A DNA stretch of 64,000 nt, from NCBI RefSeq assembly GCF_000825685.1, contig NZ_CCXM01000001.1:1325828-1389827 (forward strand), written 5' to 3'. The position numbers were made by a program, and so were the translations under genes. This document shows, in pieces, positions 21,625-29,935 of the stretch. The DNA is from Rickettsia hoogstraalii (GTDB taxonomy: Bacteria; Pseudomonadota; Alphaproteobacteria; Rickettsiales; Rickettsiaceae). The notes beneath the pieces are model-generated. The model worked only from the letters and a program-made list of their open reading frames with translations, was not told the origin of the DNA and did no database searches. Every line of letters begins with the position of its first letter. The first letter of the stretch is position 1.

Positions 21625-22314
21625 CTAAGGATTTACGGCTAGCTTATATTTTAGATTTACAAGTTTTATATGACAATTAACACTACATTTAGCGTTTTTT
21701 GTAACTTTAGTAGATGAAGATTTTTTAGAGTTTTTAGCTAAAGTTTTACTTTGTGGTTTTTTTAAATTAATATTTTTTAGAAATTTCTCAGTTTCATTAG
21801 GTAAATATTCTATTTTTACTTTAGTTATACCTTGATTTTTAAATGCTAAAATTTCGGCTGCTTTTTGAGAAACATCTATTATACGATTTTTCTTAAAAGG
21901 ACCTCTATCATTAACCATTAAAATTACTGATTTATTATTGGCTTTGTTGGTAACTTTAACTAAGCAAGGAAGCGGAAGAGTTTTATGTGCGGCAGTTAAT
22001 AAATTTCTATTAAATCTATCACCGTTAGCTGTTTTTTTACCGTGAAAACCGTCTTTACGTCCACCGTACCATGAAGCATAACCTGTTTCGGTAAAAGATT
22101 TAGGACTGTGAGGTTTGTAAGTCTTTCCTTTTATTTTATAATTTTTTCCAACTTTATAATGTCCTTTATAAGTTAGATTATGAGGATCATCTTTTGATAA
22201 TTCTTTGTAAGAATATTTGTGGGAATAAGGTAATCTTTTTGAGGTATTACAACCGCTTAGACTAAAAATCAATAAAAAAATTAATACAATAAGTTTATGG
22301 CGTCGTATCATCAT
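21625..22314 (-). CDS. rlpA: RlpA-like septal-ring lipoprotein / lytic transglycosylase
   Basis: A 229-residue lipoprotein with signal [14 protein letters not shown], lipobox Cys at 22, and a double-psi beta-barrel from about 85 to 175 ([20 protein letters not shown]..., [20 protein letters not shown]). The catalytic-type Asp in NDRGPF and His in [11 protein letters not shown] match RlpA enzymes that cut naked glycan strands. No SPOR domain follows; the C-terminus is a Lys-rich tail. Its start overlaps the end of the BON lipoprotein gene by 20 bases, indicating an operon. Confidence 0.9.
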   Translation of the reverse strand: MMIRRHKLIVLIFLLIFSLSGCNTSKRLPYSHKYSYKELSKDDPHNLTYKGHYKVGKNYKIKGKTYKPHSPKSFTETGYASWYGGRKDGFHGKKTANGDRFNRNLLTAAHKTLPLPCLVKVTNKANNKSVILMVNDRGPFKKNRIIDVSQKAAEILAFKNQGITKVKIEYLPNETEKFLKNINLKKPQSKTLAKNSKKSSSTKVTKNAKCSVNCHIKLVNLKYKLAVNP

Positions 22315-22909
22315 TATGCTTATTAAAATTATCCATTATTTTAGCGTAACACACAACTTTTTCAACACCTTTTATTTTTGATGCAATAGAAGCAAGCTTT
22401 TCTAGCTCTTCTTCTGATCTTGCAACTCCAAATAAATAAACAATATTATCTATAGTTAGAATAGTATAATTAGCAAATTTAATGTCTTTTCTGACTAAGT
22501 TTTTAGCTTTAATTTGTGTGGTTATCATACTATCTTTAGTATATTGGGCTAAGTCAAAATGATTACTATTTTTATTTACTTTCAACTCATTAATAACTTC
22601 TTTTACGCCTTTTTGATTCCAAGCAATTTCTACGGCTTTTAACGTATCAGATTCTTTTTGAATATTTCCTGTTAATAATACTCTTCCTTGTGATACTTCA
22701 ACCTTTATTTTGGCTCCTAAATCTCTAAAATTATTTTTTACTAAATCAGCTTTAATACCGGCAGAAATCTTTGAATCATTTAATGTTTCAGACATTGGTT
22801 GATCTTTTGAAGCAACAATGCCGGTAGTGGTTGCTGCGGTAAAAATAGCAGGTAAACAAGCAGATAGACTAAAAGAAAGAGCTATAAAAATTAGAACTCG
22901 TAATATCAT
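22295..22909 (-). CDS. BON-domain outer-membrane lipoprotein (DolP/YraP-like)
   Basis: A 204-residue lipoprotein. The signal [18 protein letters not shown] gives a lipobox LSAC with Cys 18. It has two BON domains: about 46-115 ([17 protein letters not shown]...[14 protein letters not shown]...[10 protein letters not shown]) and about 125-195 ([14 protein letters not shown]...[16 protein letters not shown]...GVEKVV). This two-BON arrangement is that of DolP, an outer-membrane integrity factor in enterics; equivalence in Rickettsia is inferred. It is the first gene of a pair with rlpA. Confidence 0.88.
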   Translation of the reverse strand: MILRVLIFIALSFSLSACLPAIFTAATTTGIVASKDQPMSETLNDSKISAGIKADLVKNNFRDLGAKIKVEVSQGRVLLTGNIQKESDTLKAVEIAWNQKGVKEVINELKVNKNSNHFDLAQYTKDSMITTQIKAKNLVRKDIKFANYTILTIDNIVYLFGVARSEEELEKLASIASKIKGVEKVVCYAKIMDNFNKHNDDTTP

Positions 22910-22974
22910 AATAATAGTACCCTACGATTTTTAAAAAGATTGTATTTGTTTAAGAATTAACTGTTTGTTTATGT

Positions 22975-23360
22975 CATTCCCTATAGTACCGGACCTTGTT
23001 GCGTGGATACCGAGTCGTCATTGCTAGCGACTGAAAGGAGTGTGGTAATCCAGAAAATAATTAAAAAATGCTAAAAATTAGCATTTTTATACTTCCTTGC
23101 TTCGTCAATTACTCCGTAATTTTCCAGCCTTGTTGCATGGATCGAAAAACTCACTCGATGTTATTCCCGCGTAGGCGGGGATCCAGTACTTTAAAGCCTT
23201 TTAAGCTTTATTTGAATAAAATCTTAATCTTAAAATATTTTTTTAAAGCTCGACTTATCTCGCTTTACCCTAGATTCCCGCCTACGCAGGAATGACATAA
23301 GTGAGCCGTGCAACAAACGCTAATTTTCCTCGCAATGATGGATAAACCTATCCATGCAAC
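22975..23360. repeat. Mosaic of broken repeat elements
   Basis: The 499-base gap between the BON gene and yciB holds no gene. A CGTCATTGC start (23016) has a TAGCGAC damaged arm, an inner hairpin AATGCTAAAAATTAGCATTT, then a family B element (about 23159-23299; ATTCCCGCGTAGGCGGG ... CCCGCCTACGCAGGAATGAC), then CCTCGCAATGATGG, the displaced end of the first element. It looks like one repeat inserted into another. Confidence 0.7.
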
Positions 23361-23408
23361 AACGCCAAAGCCTACGCGGTAATGATATAGAGTAAAAATA
23401 GTAAGGTA

Positions 23409-23951
23409 TTATATCTTACTATCCGGTAATTTATTCTTTAATAAAAGAGGTAATTGCAGTAAAATAAATATAAAAGTAATAGGTATTACACCGAATACTT
23501 TAAATTTTACCCATGTTTCATCTGAGAAATTACGCCAAACTATTTCATTAACTACAGCCATAAAAAAGAAAAAAGCCGCTGTTCTATAGCTTAAAGTTAT
23601 CCAGCTTTCTTCTTTAAGACGTACTATACTCTCTAAAGCATATTTGATAAAAGGATTTTTTCTTATACCGCTTATGAGAAATATTATTCCAAAAATAACA
23701 TATAGTATAGTAGGTTTGATTTTTATATACATTGAATCGCCGCTAATTAAAGTAATGCTTCCCGAAACTAATAAAACAGTCGTAGAAATAATAGAAAGCT
23801 TGGATACTTTCTTATCGATAACATAACAAAGGGTAATACAAATAACAGAGGTAATAAGCATATAAAGAGTAGCGTTTTGTATACCGCCTCCATAAAAAAA
23901 GCCTGCAAAAAATGCTATTACCGGACCAATTTCTGATAAAAGTTTTAACAT
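23409..23951 (-). CDS. yciB: YciB/IspZ inner-membrane septation protein
   Basis: A 180-residue polytopic inner-membrane protein with about five helices. Family landmarks are LLSEIGPVIAFFAGFFYGGG at the N-terminus, ISGDSMYIKIKPTILYVIFG in the middle, and WITLSYRTAAFFFFMAVVNEIVWR followed by WVKFKVFGVIPITFIF. YciB links cell elongation, division and envelope synthesis in enterics and is conserved in Rickettsia, where its role is less clear. The ATG at 23951 gives the expected N-terminus. Confidence 0.93.
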   Translation of the reverse strand: MLKLLSEIGPVIAFFAGFFYGGGIQNATLYMLITSVICITLCYVIDKKVSKLSIISTTVLLVSGSITLISGDSMYIKIKPTILYVIFGIIFLISGIRKNPFIKYALESIVRLKEESWITLSYRTAAFFFFMAVVNEIVWRNFSDETWVKFKVFGVIPITFIFILLQLPLLLKNKLPDSKI

Positions 23952-23980
23952 ATTTAATTTAATTGTTCTCTTTGATAAAA

Positions 23981-24829
23981 TTAATTTGATTCATTTTTTT
24001 GTACTGATATTAAGTTATTTTTGGAATATCTTAATTTTATTTGTATGAAAATATTTATCAGTAATATAGTAGTAAAATAGGCAAGTACTTGTAGCCCGTT
24101 AGGTCTTGCAATATAACCGGTAACAATATGTAAGATTTTACCTATCATACTTCTATCTGCTACTAACCATGAACTATCCCAAAGTTGATCGGATAAAAAC
24201 ATAACTAGACCGGAAGAGGTTAAAATACCTGCAGCACTTGCTGCAAATCCGCCTGCTATTAGCATTAATAATACAGTAGAGATTTTAAAAATATATTTTT
24301 GATTAGTAATCTTAATTAAACCGAAATATATTACTAAACCAAGTAAGAAGCCACTTGTAGCACCTATTATCACTCCTTGCAAGTAAATACTGCTTGATAT
24401 TGTTTCAACTGAAGATATGCTATATACTAAAATAATAATTTCTGCACCTTCTCGTAATATGGTAGTGGCAACTAAAAAAAACAACATGAAATAACTGGCG
24501 TTACCTTCATGAATTTTTACTGATAAGTCGTTTATATGTTGCTTTACTTTTATACCGTAACCTTGCATCCATATTATTGTCCAGCTAATCAAAATTGTTA
24601 TTAGTATCATAATTCCGGAATCGAATAGCTCGTCGCCTATTCCGCCAAAAGATAAAGATAATTTACGTGTAAAAAATGCAAAAATTGAAGCAAATACTAC
24701 TCCAAGCATTACTCCGGCAATAATATAAAGACGAGATTTTTCTATTTGTTTTGTTACGGCGAGTATTACACCAAGTAATAAGGATATTTCTAAACATTCA
24801 CGAAACACTACTAAAGCAATTTTAAACAT
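23981..24829 (-). CDS. FTR1/EfeU-family iron permease
   Basis: A 282-residue inner-membrane permease of the oxidase-dependent iron transporter type with about seven helices. The two hallmark REGxE motifs are at 10-14 and 126-130. The second, REGAE, is canonical, but the first reads R-E-C-L-E, with Cys in place of Gly. The Glu residues that carry ferric iron are kept in both. The cupredoxin gene lies nine bases upstream in the same direction, resembling a reduced EfeUOB-like system without EfeB. The CoxF-like and FKBP genes lie further upstream. Iron uptake is the likely role; the substrate is inferred from family. Confidence 0.9.
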   Translation of the reverse strand: MFKIALVVFRECLEISLLLGVILAVTKQIEKSRLYIIAGVMLGVVFASIFAFFTRKLSLSFGGIGDELFDSGIMILITILISWTIIWMQGYGIKVKQHINDLSVKIHEGNASYFMLFFLVATTILREGAEIIILVYSISSVETISSSIYLQGVIIGATSGFLLGLVIYFGLIKITNQKYIFKISTVLLMLIAGGFAASAAGILTSSGLVMFLSDQLWDSSWLVADRSMIGKILHIVTGYIARPNGLQVLAYFTTILLINIFIQIKLRYSKNNLISVQKNESN

Positions 24830-24838
24830 ATTTTTTAT

Positions 24839-25219
24839 CTAATCATTAACAATTATAAGACCCTGAGCTGTATCTTGATGAAAATCCCCAAAAATTTCAT
24901 ATTTTCCAGGCTTAAGCGGTGCAAGTATAATATTGATTGACTCATTTGGCATAACTATTTTTTCACGATGTAAATCATGACTTTCAAACTCTTCTACCGT
25001 ATCATCTTCATTATGAACAATTAACCTTATCTTAGTAGATTTTGGTACTTCAACTATATTCGGAACAAACTTATGATCTTTTATAGTTATCTTTACTTCT
25101 AATAGATTATTATTTGTTTTATTATCGGAACTCTTATTTGTAGAGATATAAATAATTACTGCTAAAAATATCAAACCTACTAGTACAATAATATTTTTGT
25201 TTTTTTTAATAATTTCCAT
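24839..25219 (-). CDS. Membrane-anchored cupredoxin-like protein
   Basis: A 126-residue protein: one N-terminal membrane helix (about 9-26, IIVLVGLIFLAVIIYIST), then a periplasmic cupredoxin fold (VKITIKDHKFVPNIVEVPKS...EEFESHDLHREKIVMP...LAPLKPGKYEIFGDFH). H81, H84 and H114 are conserved-looking, but there is no Cys, so a classical type 1 copper site is not expected. Cupredoxin domains of this kind accompany FTR1 permeases (EfeO-like, P19-like) and may bind iron or copper for the permease. It is nine bases upstream of the permease gene. Confidence 0.82.
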   Translation of the reverse strand: MEIIKKNKNIIVLVGLIFLAVIIYISTNKSSDNKTNNNLLEVKITIKDHKFVPNIVEVPKSTKIRLIVHNEDDTVEEFESHDLHREKIVMPNESINIILAPLKPGKYEIFGDFHQDTAQGLIIVND

Positions 25220-25306
25220 ACTAAACTCCTAGCTTAATTAAAGTTTAAAGTAAGATTCTTATATACTCATTTAATTTGAGTTTTAAATTTTTAATAATTA
25301 CAAAAT

Positions 25307-25423
25307 TTATCCTGCAATTTTTATTAATGCTATAAGATATACAATTATTATCATTATGACAAGGATAGATAATAAAATATAATTTTTTTGTTTTTTATTA
25401 TCCGATATTTTATTTTGTTTCAT
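25307..25423 (-). CDS. Tiny single-helix membrane protein, CoxF-like
   Basis: A 38-residue protein from ATG 25423 to TAA 25307-25309: a basic, polar head (MKQNKISDNKKQKN) then one hydrophobic helix ending LIALIKIAG. The pattern KxKN-helix-(I/V)KIxG resembles CoxF-type small proteins found with cytochrome oxidase assembly genes in alphaproteobacteria; this is resemblance only. It starts seven bases after the FKBP gene ends (25430), so the two look co-transcribed. Confidence 0.5.
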   Translation of the reverse strand: MKQNKISDNKKQKNYILLSILVIMIIIVYLIALIKIAG

Positions 25424-25429
25424 ATTTAT

Positions 25430-26425
25430 TTAATTTTGTTTAAAGTCTCCTAGTTCAAGCAAAAGATATTCATTTATCGGTAATAATTCATGAGAAATAA
25501 TTTTATTTATGTTAGAACCTAAAGCTTTAAATGTTTTGCCTTCGGCAATAACACTGCGTGTTCCAACCGTTACTTTACCTTGCAAGGCGTAAGAAAAAAT
25601 TAAAGGATATGTAATATCGCCTATTTTCATATCTACTTGTTGTCCTTTTGCTTTAGAATCATATAGTATTTTACCGTTTGATAAGCGAGTAATTTTAGCA
25701 TTAAAGCTTACTTTTTCACCGCATAATAAAGGAACACGATAAGCTATCTCATCGTCATAAATTTTAACTTCATTACTTTTAACAAAATTTTGCGGTAATA
25801 TGGATTTTAAAATTACATTAACTTTATAATTATAAGCATCATCGAAGATAATATTATTACTATTATTAACGGCGTATTTTGCCGGAATAATAGCTTCTCG
25901 TGCTTCTCCTACCATCATACCGATTATTACATTATCTAAGCCAAGCATTACAGGAGCAGAGCCTAAAGTAAAAGTTTTAGTATCTTCAGATATTAAAGTA
26001 TTGTTCATATCTGATATTTGATAAAATACGGTAACTACATGTCCGCAAGAAGCGGGACCGATATTACCGCTACCGAGCGTATTAATTTTGAACAGTGTTT
26101 TTACTAAATCCTTACGTACTTCAATAGTGTAATCATTAGGATTGATAGGTCCATTTAACGGTTGTAAAATATTTTCAAAAAATGCTTTCCCTTCTTCGGT
26201 TTTAAGAGCATTTATTACTATTTTTGAAACCGTACGTTCAAATAAATTACCGTTTAATGAAATAGGGGGTTCATTATTTATACTAGTTTGGTTTTCATCA
26301 GTAGATGAATTATTTGAAGCCGTTTGCTCTATAGTTGTAGGATTATTGTTGTCGGGAGATATTTTTAACTTTACTATATTGTAAAGTATTAGGATTACAA
26401 TTATTAAAGATAAAAATTTTTGCAT
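25430..26425 (-). CDS. FKBP-type peptidyl-prolyl isomerase, membrane-anchored
   Basis: A 331-residue protein with an N-terminal signal anchor (about 3-18, [16 protein letters not shown]), an Asn/Thr/Ser-rich linker, a first FKBP-like domain at about 120-210 ([41 protein letters not shown]) and a second similar unit at about 225-320 ([42 protein letters not shown]). This suggests a duplicated FKBP fold in the periplasm, for folding of exported proteins. The typical active-site aromatic residues are partly altered, so enzyme activity is uncertain. It begins the operon-like run toward the small protein, cupredoxin and permease. Confidence 0.78.
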   Translation of the reverse strand: MQKFLSLIIVILILYNIVKLKISPDNNNPTTIEQTASNNSSTDENQTSINNEPPISLNGNLFERTVSKIVINALKTEEGKAFFENILQPLNGPINPNDYTIEVRKDLVKTLFKINTLGSGNIGPASCGHVVTVFYQISDMNNTLISEDTKTFTLGSAPVMLGLDNVIIGMMVGEAREAIIPAKYAVNNSNNIIFDDAYNYKVNVILKSILPQNFVKSNEVKIYDDEIAYRVPLLCGEKVSFNAKITRLSNGKILYDSKAKGQQVDMKIGDITYPLIFSYALQGKVTVGTRSVIAEGKTFKALGSNINKIISHELLPINEYLLLELGDFKQN

Positions 26426-26580
26426 ATATACTCGTTTAATTTGAAAAATTGGCTACGTCGTATTATAAGTCTGCGGTGCTCACGTAGTTTATCTACGTTC
26501 CGCTCCTTGCCTTATATACTCCTTGCTCTTTTCCAAATTAAACTTCGTCTATCCACTATGTCATTTATCAGGAGTATATG
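26425..26580. repeat. Palindromic repeat of a further family (family D), copy 1
   Basis: TATACTCGTTTAATTTGAAAAATTGGC at the left is matched in inverted sense by CTTTTCCAAATTAAACTTCG... and GGAGTATAT at the right, around a CTCACGTAG...CTACGTTCCGCTCC core. It covers most of the 283-base gap upstream of the FKBP gene. Copy 2 is at 29101-29240. The left end overlaps the first bases upstream of the FKBP ATG. Confidence 0.7.
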
Positions 26581-26708
26581 TTTTAGTACAACAAAGTTTA
26601 CTATAACAATCAATTACTTAATAATCAAATGAGAATAAAAATAATTTGATTAATAAAAATAATTGATTTAAATTTAGATGCAGAATTTTATAAATATAGT
26701 GGTGAAAA

Positions 26709-27335
26709 GTGAAAAAATTTATATTTTGTTTTTTATGTTTATGGACATTAAACATATTTGCTGCTTCTAAAACTTACCCTAATAAGCTTAATCGTTGTAA
26801 AATTACTAGAAATATATTTAATGATTATGAACCGAAAGTTTTTGAGACTACTAATAATTTATTACGTAAAACAGGAAGATTATCAAAATTTTACGGTGAA
26901 AGGATATTAATTAAAGGAAAAATATTAGATCAAAATTGTGTGCCAGTTGCAGATGCTAAAGTTTATTTATGGCAAGTAGGAAGCGGAGGTAAATACCCTT
27001 ATGAACCCTTAAAAACTAGAGTTGATAAAAGAAGGTTTACAAGTAAAAGCGATTCAAGCTTTACCGGTTCCGGTATTGCTACTACTAATAATAAAGGAGA
27101 ATATTACTTTATTAGCATGTTGCCTTATAAATCTTCTCGTTATTTGAGAAGTGCAAACATAAGAATAGAACATCCCAGTCTTACTACTCTTGAAACACTC
27201 TTAGACTTATCTGATAAAAATATGTGTGATAATGAGTGCGGTGAAGTAAATCCGATATTGATCGAACCGCAAGAAAATATGCTGTCTTATTGTTTTGATT
27301 TAGTATTACAAGGTACGACGCTTAAGAGGTATTGA
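26709..27335 (+). CDS. Secreted intradiol ring-cleavage dioxygenase-like protein
   Basis: A 208-residue exported protein (GTG start at 26709, signal peptide [15 protein letters not shown] about 4-18). The protocatechuate 3,4-dioxygenase fold is seen in [47 protein letters not shown] and [17 protein letters not shown]. Typical enzymes use two Tyr and two His to bind iron; a Tyr is present in KYPY/EYYF and His in RIEHPS, but the full set is not certain, so catalysis on aromatic rings is doubtful. Rickettsia have no known aromatic catabolic pathway, so its role is unknown. Confidence 0.8.
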   Translation: MKKFIFCFLCLWTLNIFAASKTYPNKLNRCKITRNIFNDYEPKVFETTNNLLRKTGRLSKFYGERILIKGKILDQNCVPVADAKVYLWQVGSGGKYPYEPLKTRVDKRRFTSKSDSSFTGSGIATTNNKGEYYFISMLPYKSSRYLRSANIRIEHPSLTTLETLLDLSDKNMCDNECGEVNPILIEPQENMLSYCFDLVLQGTTLKRY

Positions 27336-27343
27336 TTGCAGTA

Positions 27344-27434
27344 CGTCATTGCGAGCGACCATAGGGAGCGTGGCAATCTCAGGATACTTGACGAGATTGC
27401 CGCGTCGTTGCTAACGCAACTCCTCGCAATGACG
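27344..27434. repeat. CGTCATTGCGAG palindromic element
   Basis: A 91-base copy. Its right end supplies the last codons and stop of the small lipoprotein on the complement. Confidence 0.85.
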
Positions 27435-27524
27435 TTTTGCCTCTTTCTCAGGTGCTTCTAAAGGTTTTTTTATACCACAACTACATAATGTAAGTGCTAA
27501 TACGAATAAATAAAAAGTTTTCAT
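27411..27524 (-). CDS. lptM: LptM-like small lipoprotein, tail replaced by a repeat
   Basis: 37 codons from ATG 27524: MKTFYLFVLALTLCSCGIKK, then PLEAPEKEAKRHCEELR and TAG (27411-27413). The lipobox LCSC followed by GIKKPLEAP matches the LptM/YifL signature (CGxKGPLxxP), a lipoprotein that assists LptD maturation in E. coli. The last residues (RHCEELR) are translated CGTCATTGCGAG repeat, so the native C-terminus is lost. The start is 16 bases from the divergent tlpA start; in alphaproteobacteria tlpA lies opposite argH-lptM-lysA, which supports the call. Confidence 0.65.
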   Translation of the reverse strand: MKTFYLFVLALTLCSCGIKKPLEAPEKEAKRHCEELR

Positions 27525-27540
27525 TACTATAAATTATTAT

Positions 27541-28194
27541 ATGACCTTAAGAAATTATAATAAATATCTTATATATATTATAGTGTTTTTATTATCTATA
27601 ATAATTTTTATTCCTAAAATTTATGCTAAGCATCAGGATAAATTAGAATTTTTAAGAGGTTCAAGCGTTCCTGATAATATAATTTTTTTTGATGAAGAAA
27701 AAAATCAATATTCTCTTGATCAGTTTGAAGGAAAGACTATATTGTTAGTGTTTTGGGCTACTTGGAGTGCTCCTTGTGTCAAAGAAATGCCTGACCTTGA
27801 TATGTTGCAAAAAGATTTTAGGAAATTACCTTTTTCAGTAATTCCGATTTCAGAAGATTATCAAGACATAAAAGTTGTTAAAGAATATTTTAAAAGCTAT
27901 CAAATAAGATATTTGCCGATTTATCATGATTATAGAAATGAATTATTTAAAGCCTTAGGGGTTGTTAGTTTACCGACTAGTATATTAATAGACCCAAACG
28001 GCAAAATAGTAACTAGCTTTGTCGGCAATACAAATTGGTATGACGAAAAAGTTAGAGATACTATTTTATCTGCCATTCCCGGAAATTATCCTGAACCTAA
28101 AAATAGTTATAACGAGCAATCTCTGAATAAACCGGCTAAGCCTTTGCCGCCAATAAAAAAGGATATAATTAAAAACGAGCAGAATAATGAATGA
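27541..28194 (+). CDS. TlpA-like thioredoxin-fold protein with a one-Cys active site
   Basis: A 217-residue membrane-anchored periplasmic thioredoxin. The N-terminal helix is at about 10-27, then a TlpA/AlkC-type fold (FFDEEKNQYSLDQFEGKTILLVFWATW, about 49-75). The active site reads W75-S76-A77-P78-C79: the first, attacking Cys of WCxxC is Ser, leaving only C79. Normal dithiol reduction is thus unlikely unless it works by a monothiol route. The cis-Pro loop LGVVSLPTSILIDPNGKIV is intact. A Pro/Lys-rich tail follows. The gene overlaps the S49 peptidase gene by 8 bases (ATGAATGA). Confidence 0.88.
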   Translation: MTLRNYNKYLIYIIVFLLSIIIFIPKIYAKHQDKLEFLRGSSVPDNIIFFDEEKNQYSLDQFEGKTILLVFWATWSAPCVKEMPDLDMLQKDFRKLPFSVIPISEDYQDIKVVKEYFKSYQIRYLPIYHDYRNELFKALGVVSLPTSILIDPNGKIVTSFVGNTNWYDEKVRDTILSAIPGNYPEPKNSYNEQSLNKPAKPLPPIKKDIIKNEQNNE

Positions 28195-29101
28195 AGTAAA
28201 TAAATCAACTATGGCGAATGCAGAATTTGATCAGATAATAACCAAACGGCAGATAAGTAAATTAGATCAATTATTTGCTTCGGTTTTTGGTGATTCTAAA
28301 GAGGTGATTGCCGTTTTACGCCTTAGCGGCGTTATCGGTAAAGTAAGTACTATGCAATCGGGTCTTACGTTAGAATCATTAAATGAACTAATAGAAAAAG
28401 CTTTTAAAATAAAGAAGTTAAAAGCATTATGTTTAATTATTAATTCTCCCGGCGGTTCTCCGGTACAATCTGAACTTATTGCGAAACGTATTCGTGACCT
28501 TGCTAAAGAAAATAAAATAAAAATTTATAGTTTTATTGAAGATATGGCGGCTTCAGGCGGATATTGGCTTGCTTGCAGCGGTGACCAGATATATGCTTCT
28601 TATAGTTCGGTTATAGGTAGTATCGGAGTAGTGTCAAGCGGATTCGGTTTCCATGAAGCGATTAATAAACTTGGAATAGAGCGTAGAGTTTATACGGAAG
28701 GAAAAAATAAAGCAATTTTAGATCCTTTTAAACCTATTAATAAAGAGGACCTTAAAATTATCAAAGATTTGCAAAAGCAGGTTTACGAGCATTTTGTAGA
28801 ATATGTAAAAACAAGAAGAGTAGGGAAGTTAACACAGCAAGACGAGATTTTATTTAACGGTGAATTTTGGGCAGGACAAACGGCTCTTGATTACGGTTTA
28901 ATTGACGGTATAGGTGATATGTATAGCATAATGAAAGAAAAATTCGGCGATAATATTAAGTTTCAATATCTGTGTGCTAAACAGTCTTGGCTTAAAAAGA
29001 AACTTGGCATGGGAAGTAAGATATTAACCGATAATCTTGCTAATTCTTTAATTGATGCGGTAGAAAATAAAATTATTAACGATAAATTTGATATAAAATA
29101 A
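28187..29101 (+). CDS. S49-family serine peptidase (SppA/SohB-like)
   Basis: A 304-residue peptidase. A Clp/crotonase-like fold is seen in VIAVLRLSGVIG, CLIINSPGGSPVQSELIAKRI and YSFIEDMAASGGYWLACSGD (catalytic Ser in AASGGY, about 126) with ASYSSVIGSIGVV. A catalytic Lys is expected in RVYTEGKNKAILDPF (about 169-183). No clear signal peptide or N-terminal membrane helix is seen, so it may be cytosolic or membrane-associated. The family degrades cleaved signal peptides and membrane-protein pieces. Coupled to the tlpA-like gene by an 8-base overlap. Confidence 0.9.
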   Translation: MNEVNKSTMANAEFDQIITKRQISKLDQLFASVFGDSKEVIAVLRLSGVIGKVSTMQSGLTLESLNELIEKAFKIKKLKALCLIINSPGGSPVQSELIAKRIRDLAKENKIKIYSFIEDMAASGGYWLACSGDQIYASYSSVIGSIGVVSSGFGFHEAINKLGIERRVYTEGKNKAILDPFKPINKEDLKIIKDLQKQVYEHFVEYVKTRRVGKLTQQDEILFNGEFWAGQTALDYGLIDGIGDMYSIMKEKFGDNIKFQYLCAKQSWLKKKLGMGSKILTDNLANSLIDAVENKIINDKFDIK

Positions 29102-29240
29102 ATATACTCGATGAACTTGAAAAATTGGCGACAATGTCTTTGTAAGTCCTTGGATGCTTACGTACTTTTGTACGCTCCGCTCCTCGGCGTGCAAACTCCT
29201 TGCTCTTTTCCAAGTTGATCTTCGTATATCAACTCTTCAC
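29101..29240. repeat. Palindromic repeat of family D, copy 2
   Basis: ATATACTCGATGAACTTGAAAAATTGGCGAC at the left and CTCTTTTCCAAGTTGATCTTCG at the right form inverted ends, with a CTTACGTACTTTTGTACGCTCCGCTCC core. Same plan as 26425-26580. Confidence 0.7.
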
Positions 29241-29254
29241 TTATGAGAAGTATT

Positions 29255-29701
29255 ATGAATATAACGCAAGTTAAAATTAAGAAATTAGAAAATTTTTCAG
29301 GTAGTTTGCCAGAATATGCTACAGAGCATAGTGCGGGGATGGATTTAATAGCCGCAAATGAGCAACCTATAACAATAAAAGCAGGTGAAATACAGCTAAT
29401 TCCAACCGGCATCGCTATAGCATTACCTGACTCATTTGAAGCACAGATAAGACCTCGTTCGGGTCTTGCCGTTAAACACGGTATTACGGTTGCTAATTCA
29501 CCCGGTACTATTGATGCAGATTATCGAGGCGAAATAAAAGTGATTCTTATTAATCTCGGTAAAGAAGATTTCGTTATAGAAAAAGGGATGCGAATTGCTC
29601 AGATGATAATATCCAAGTACGAACGTATATTATGGGAAGAAAGTAGTAGCCTTACGGAAACGATGCGTGGTAGCGGTGGCTTTGGTTCTACGGGTGTTTA
29701 A
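29255..29701 (+). CDS. dut: dUTP pyrophosphatase
   Basis: Hydrolyses dUTP to dUMP and pyrophosphate, keeping uracil out of DNA and feeding dTMP synthesis; a homotrimer. All five motifs are present: [34 protein letters not shown] and [10 protein letters not shown] chose ATG 29255 ([14 protein letters not shown], 148 residues) over the in-frame ATG at 29243 because GAGAAG lies at ribosome-binding distance before it and the native-looking N-terminus begins there. A family D repeat ends just upstream. Confidence 0.96.
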   Translation: MNITQVKIKKLENFSGSLPEYATEHSAGMDLIAANEQPITIKAGEIQLIPTGIAIALPDSFEAQIRPRSGLAVKHGITVANSPGTIDADYRGEIKVILINLGKEDFVIEKGMRIAQMIISKYERILWEESSSLTETMRGSGGFGSTGV

Positions 29702-29713
29702 GAGTTCTAAAAA

Positions 29714-29905
29714 CGTCATTGCGAGTGGGTATTGCCCTAATCGTCATTGCGAGCGACCGTAGGGAGCGTGGCAATCTAGAAAAAGATTTAAAAAATTCTG
29801 TAAATTAGAATTTTTAACTGGATTGCTTCGTCGAATTACTACGTAATTCTTCTCGCAATGACGGAAAATCGGTCCACGCAACAAGACCTCCTCGCAATGA
29901 TGACT
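29714..29905. repeat. Two nested CGTCATTGCGAG elements
   Basis: An outer half element starts at 29714 and an inner complete one spans 29742-29863, with an AT hairpin AAAATTCTGTAAATTAGAATTTTT at its centre. Outer remnants (CCTCGCAATGATGAC) reach about 29905. It fills the dut-slt gap. Confidence 0.8.
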
Positions 29906-29935
29906 CCAGTATCCATGCAATAAATCATAAAACTT

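Noticed and set aside
23068..23295. 75-codon plus-strand frame before yciB
   Set aside because: It is built from a repeat mosaic and has no independent gene features.
26420..26632. 70-codon plus-strand frame upstream of the dioxygenase-like gene
   Set aside because: It coincides with the family D palindrome and the FKBP gene start on the other strand.
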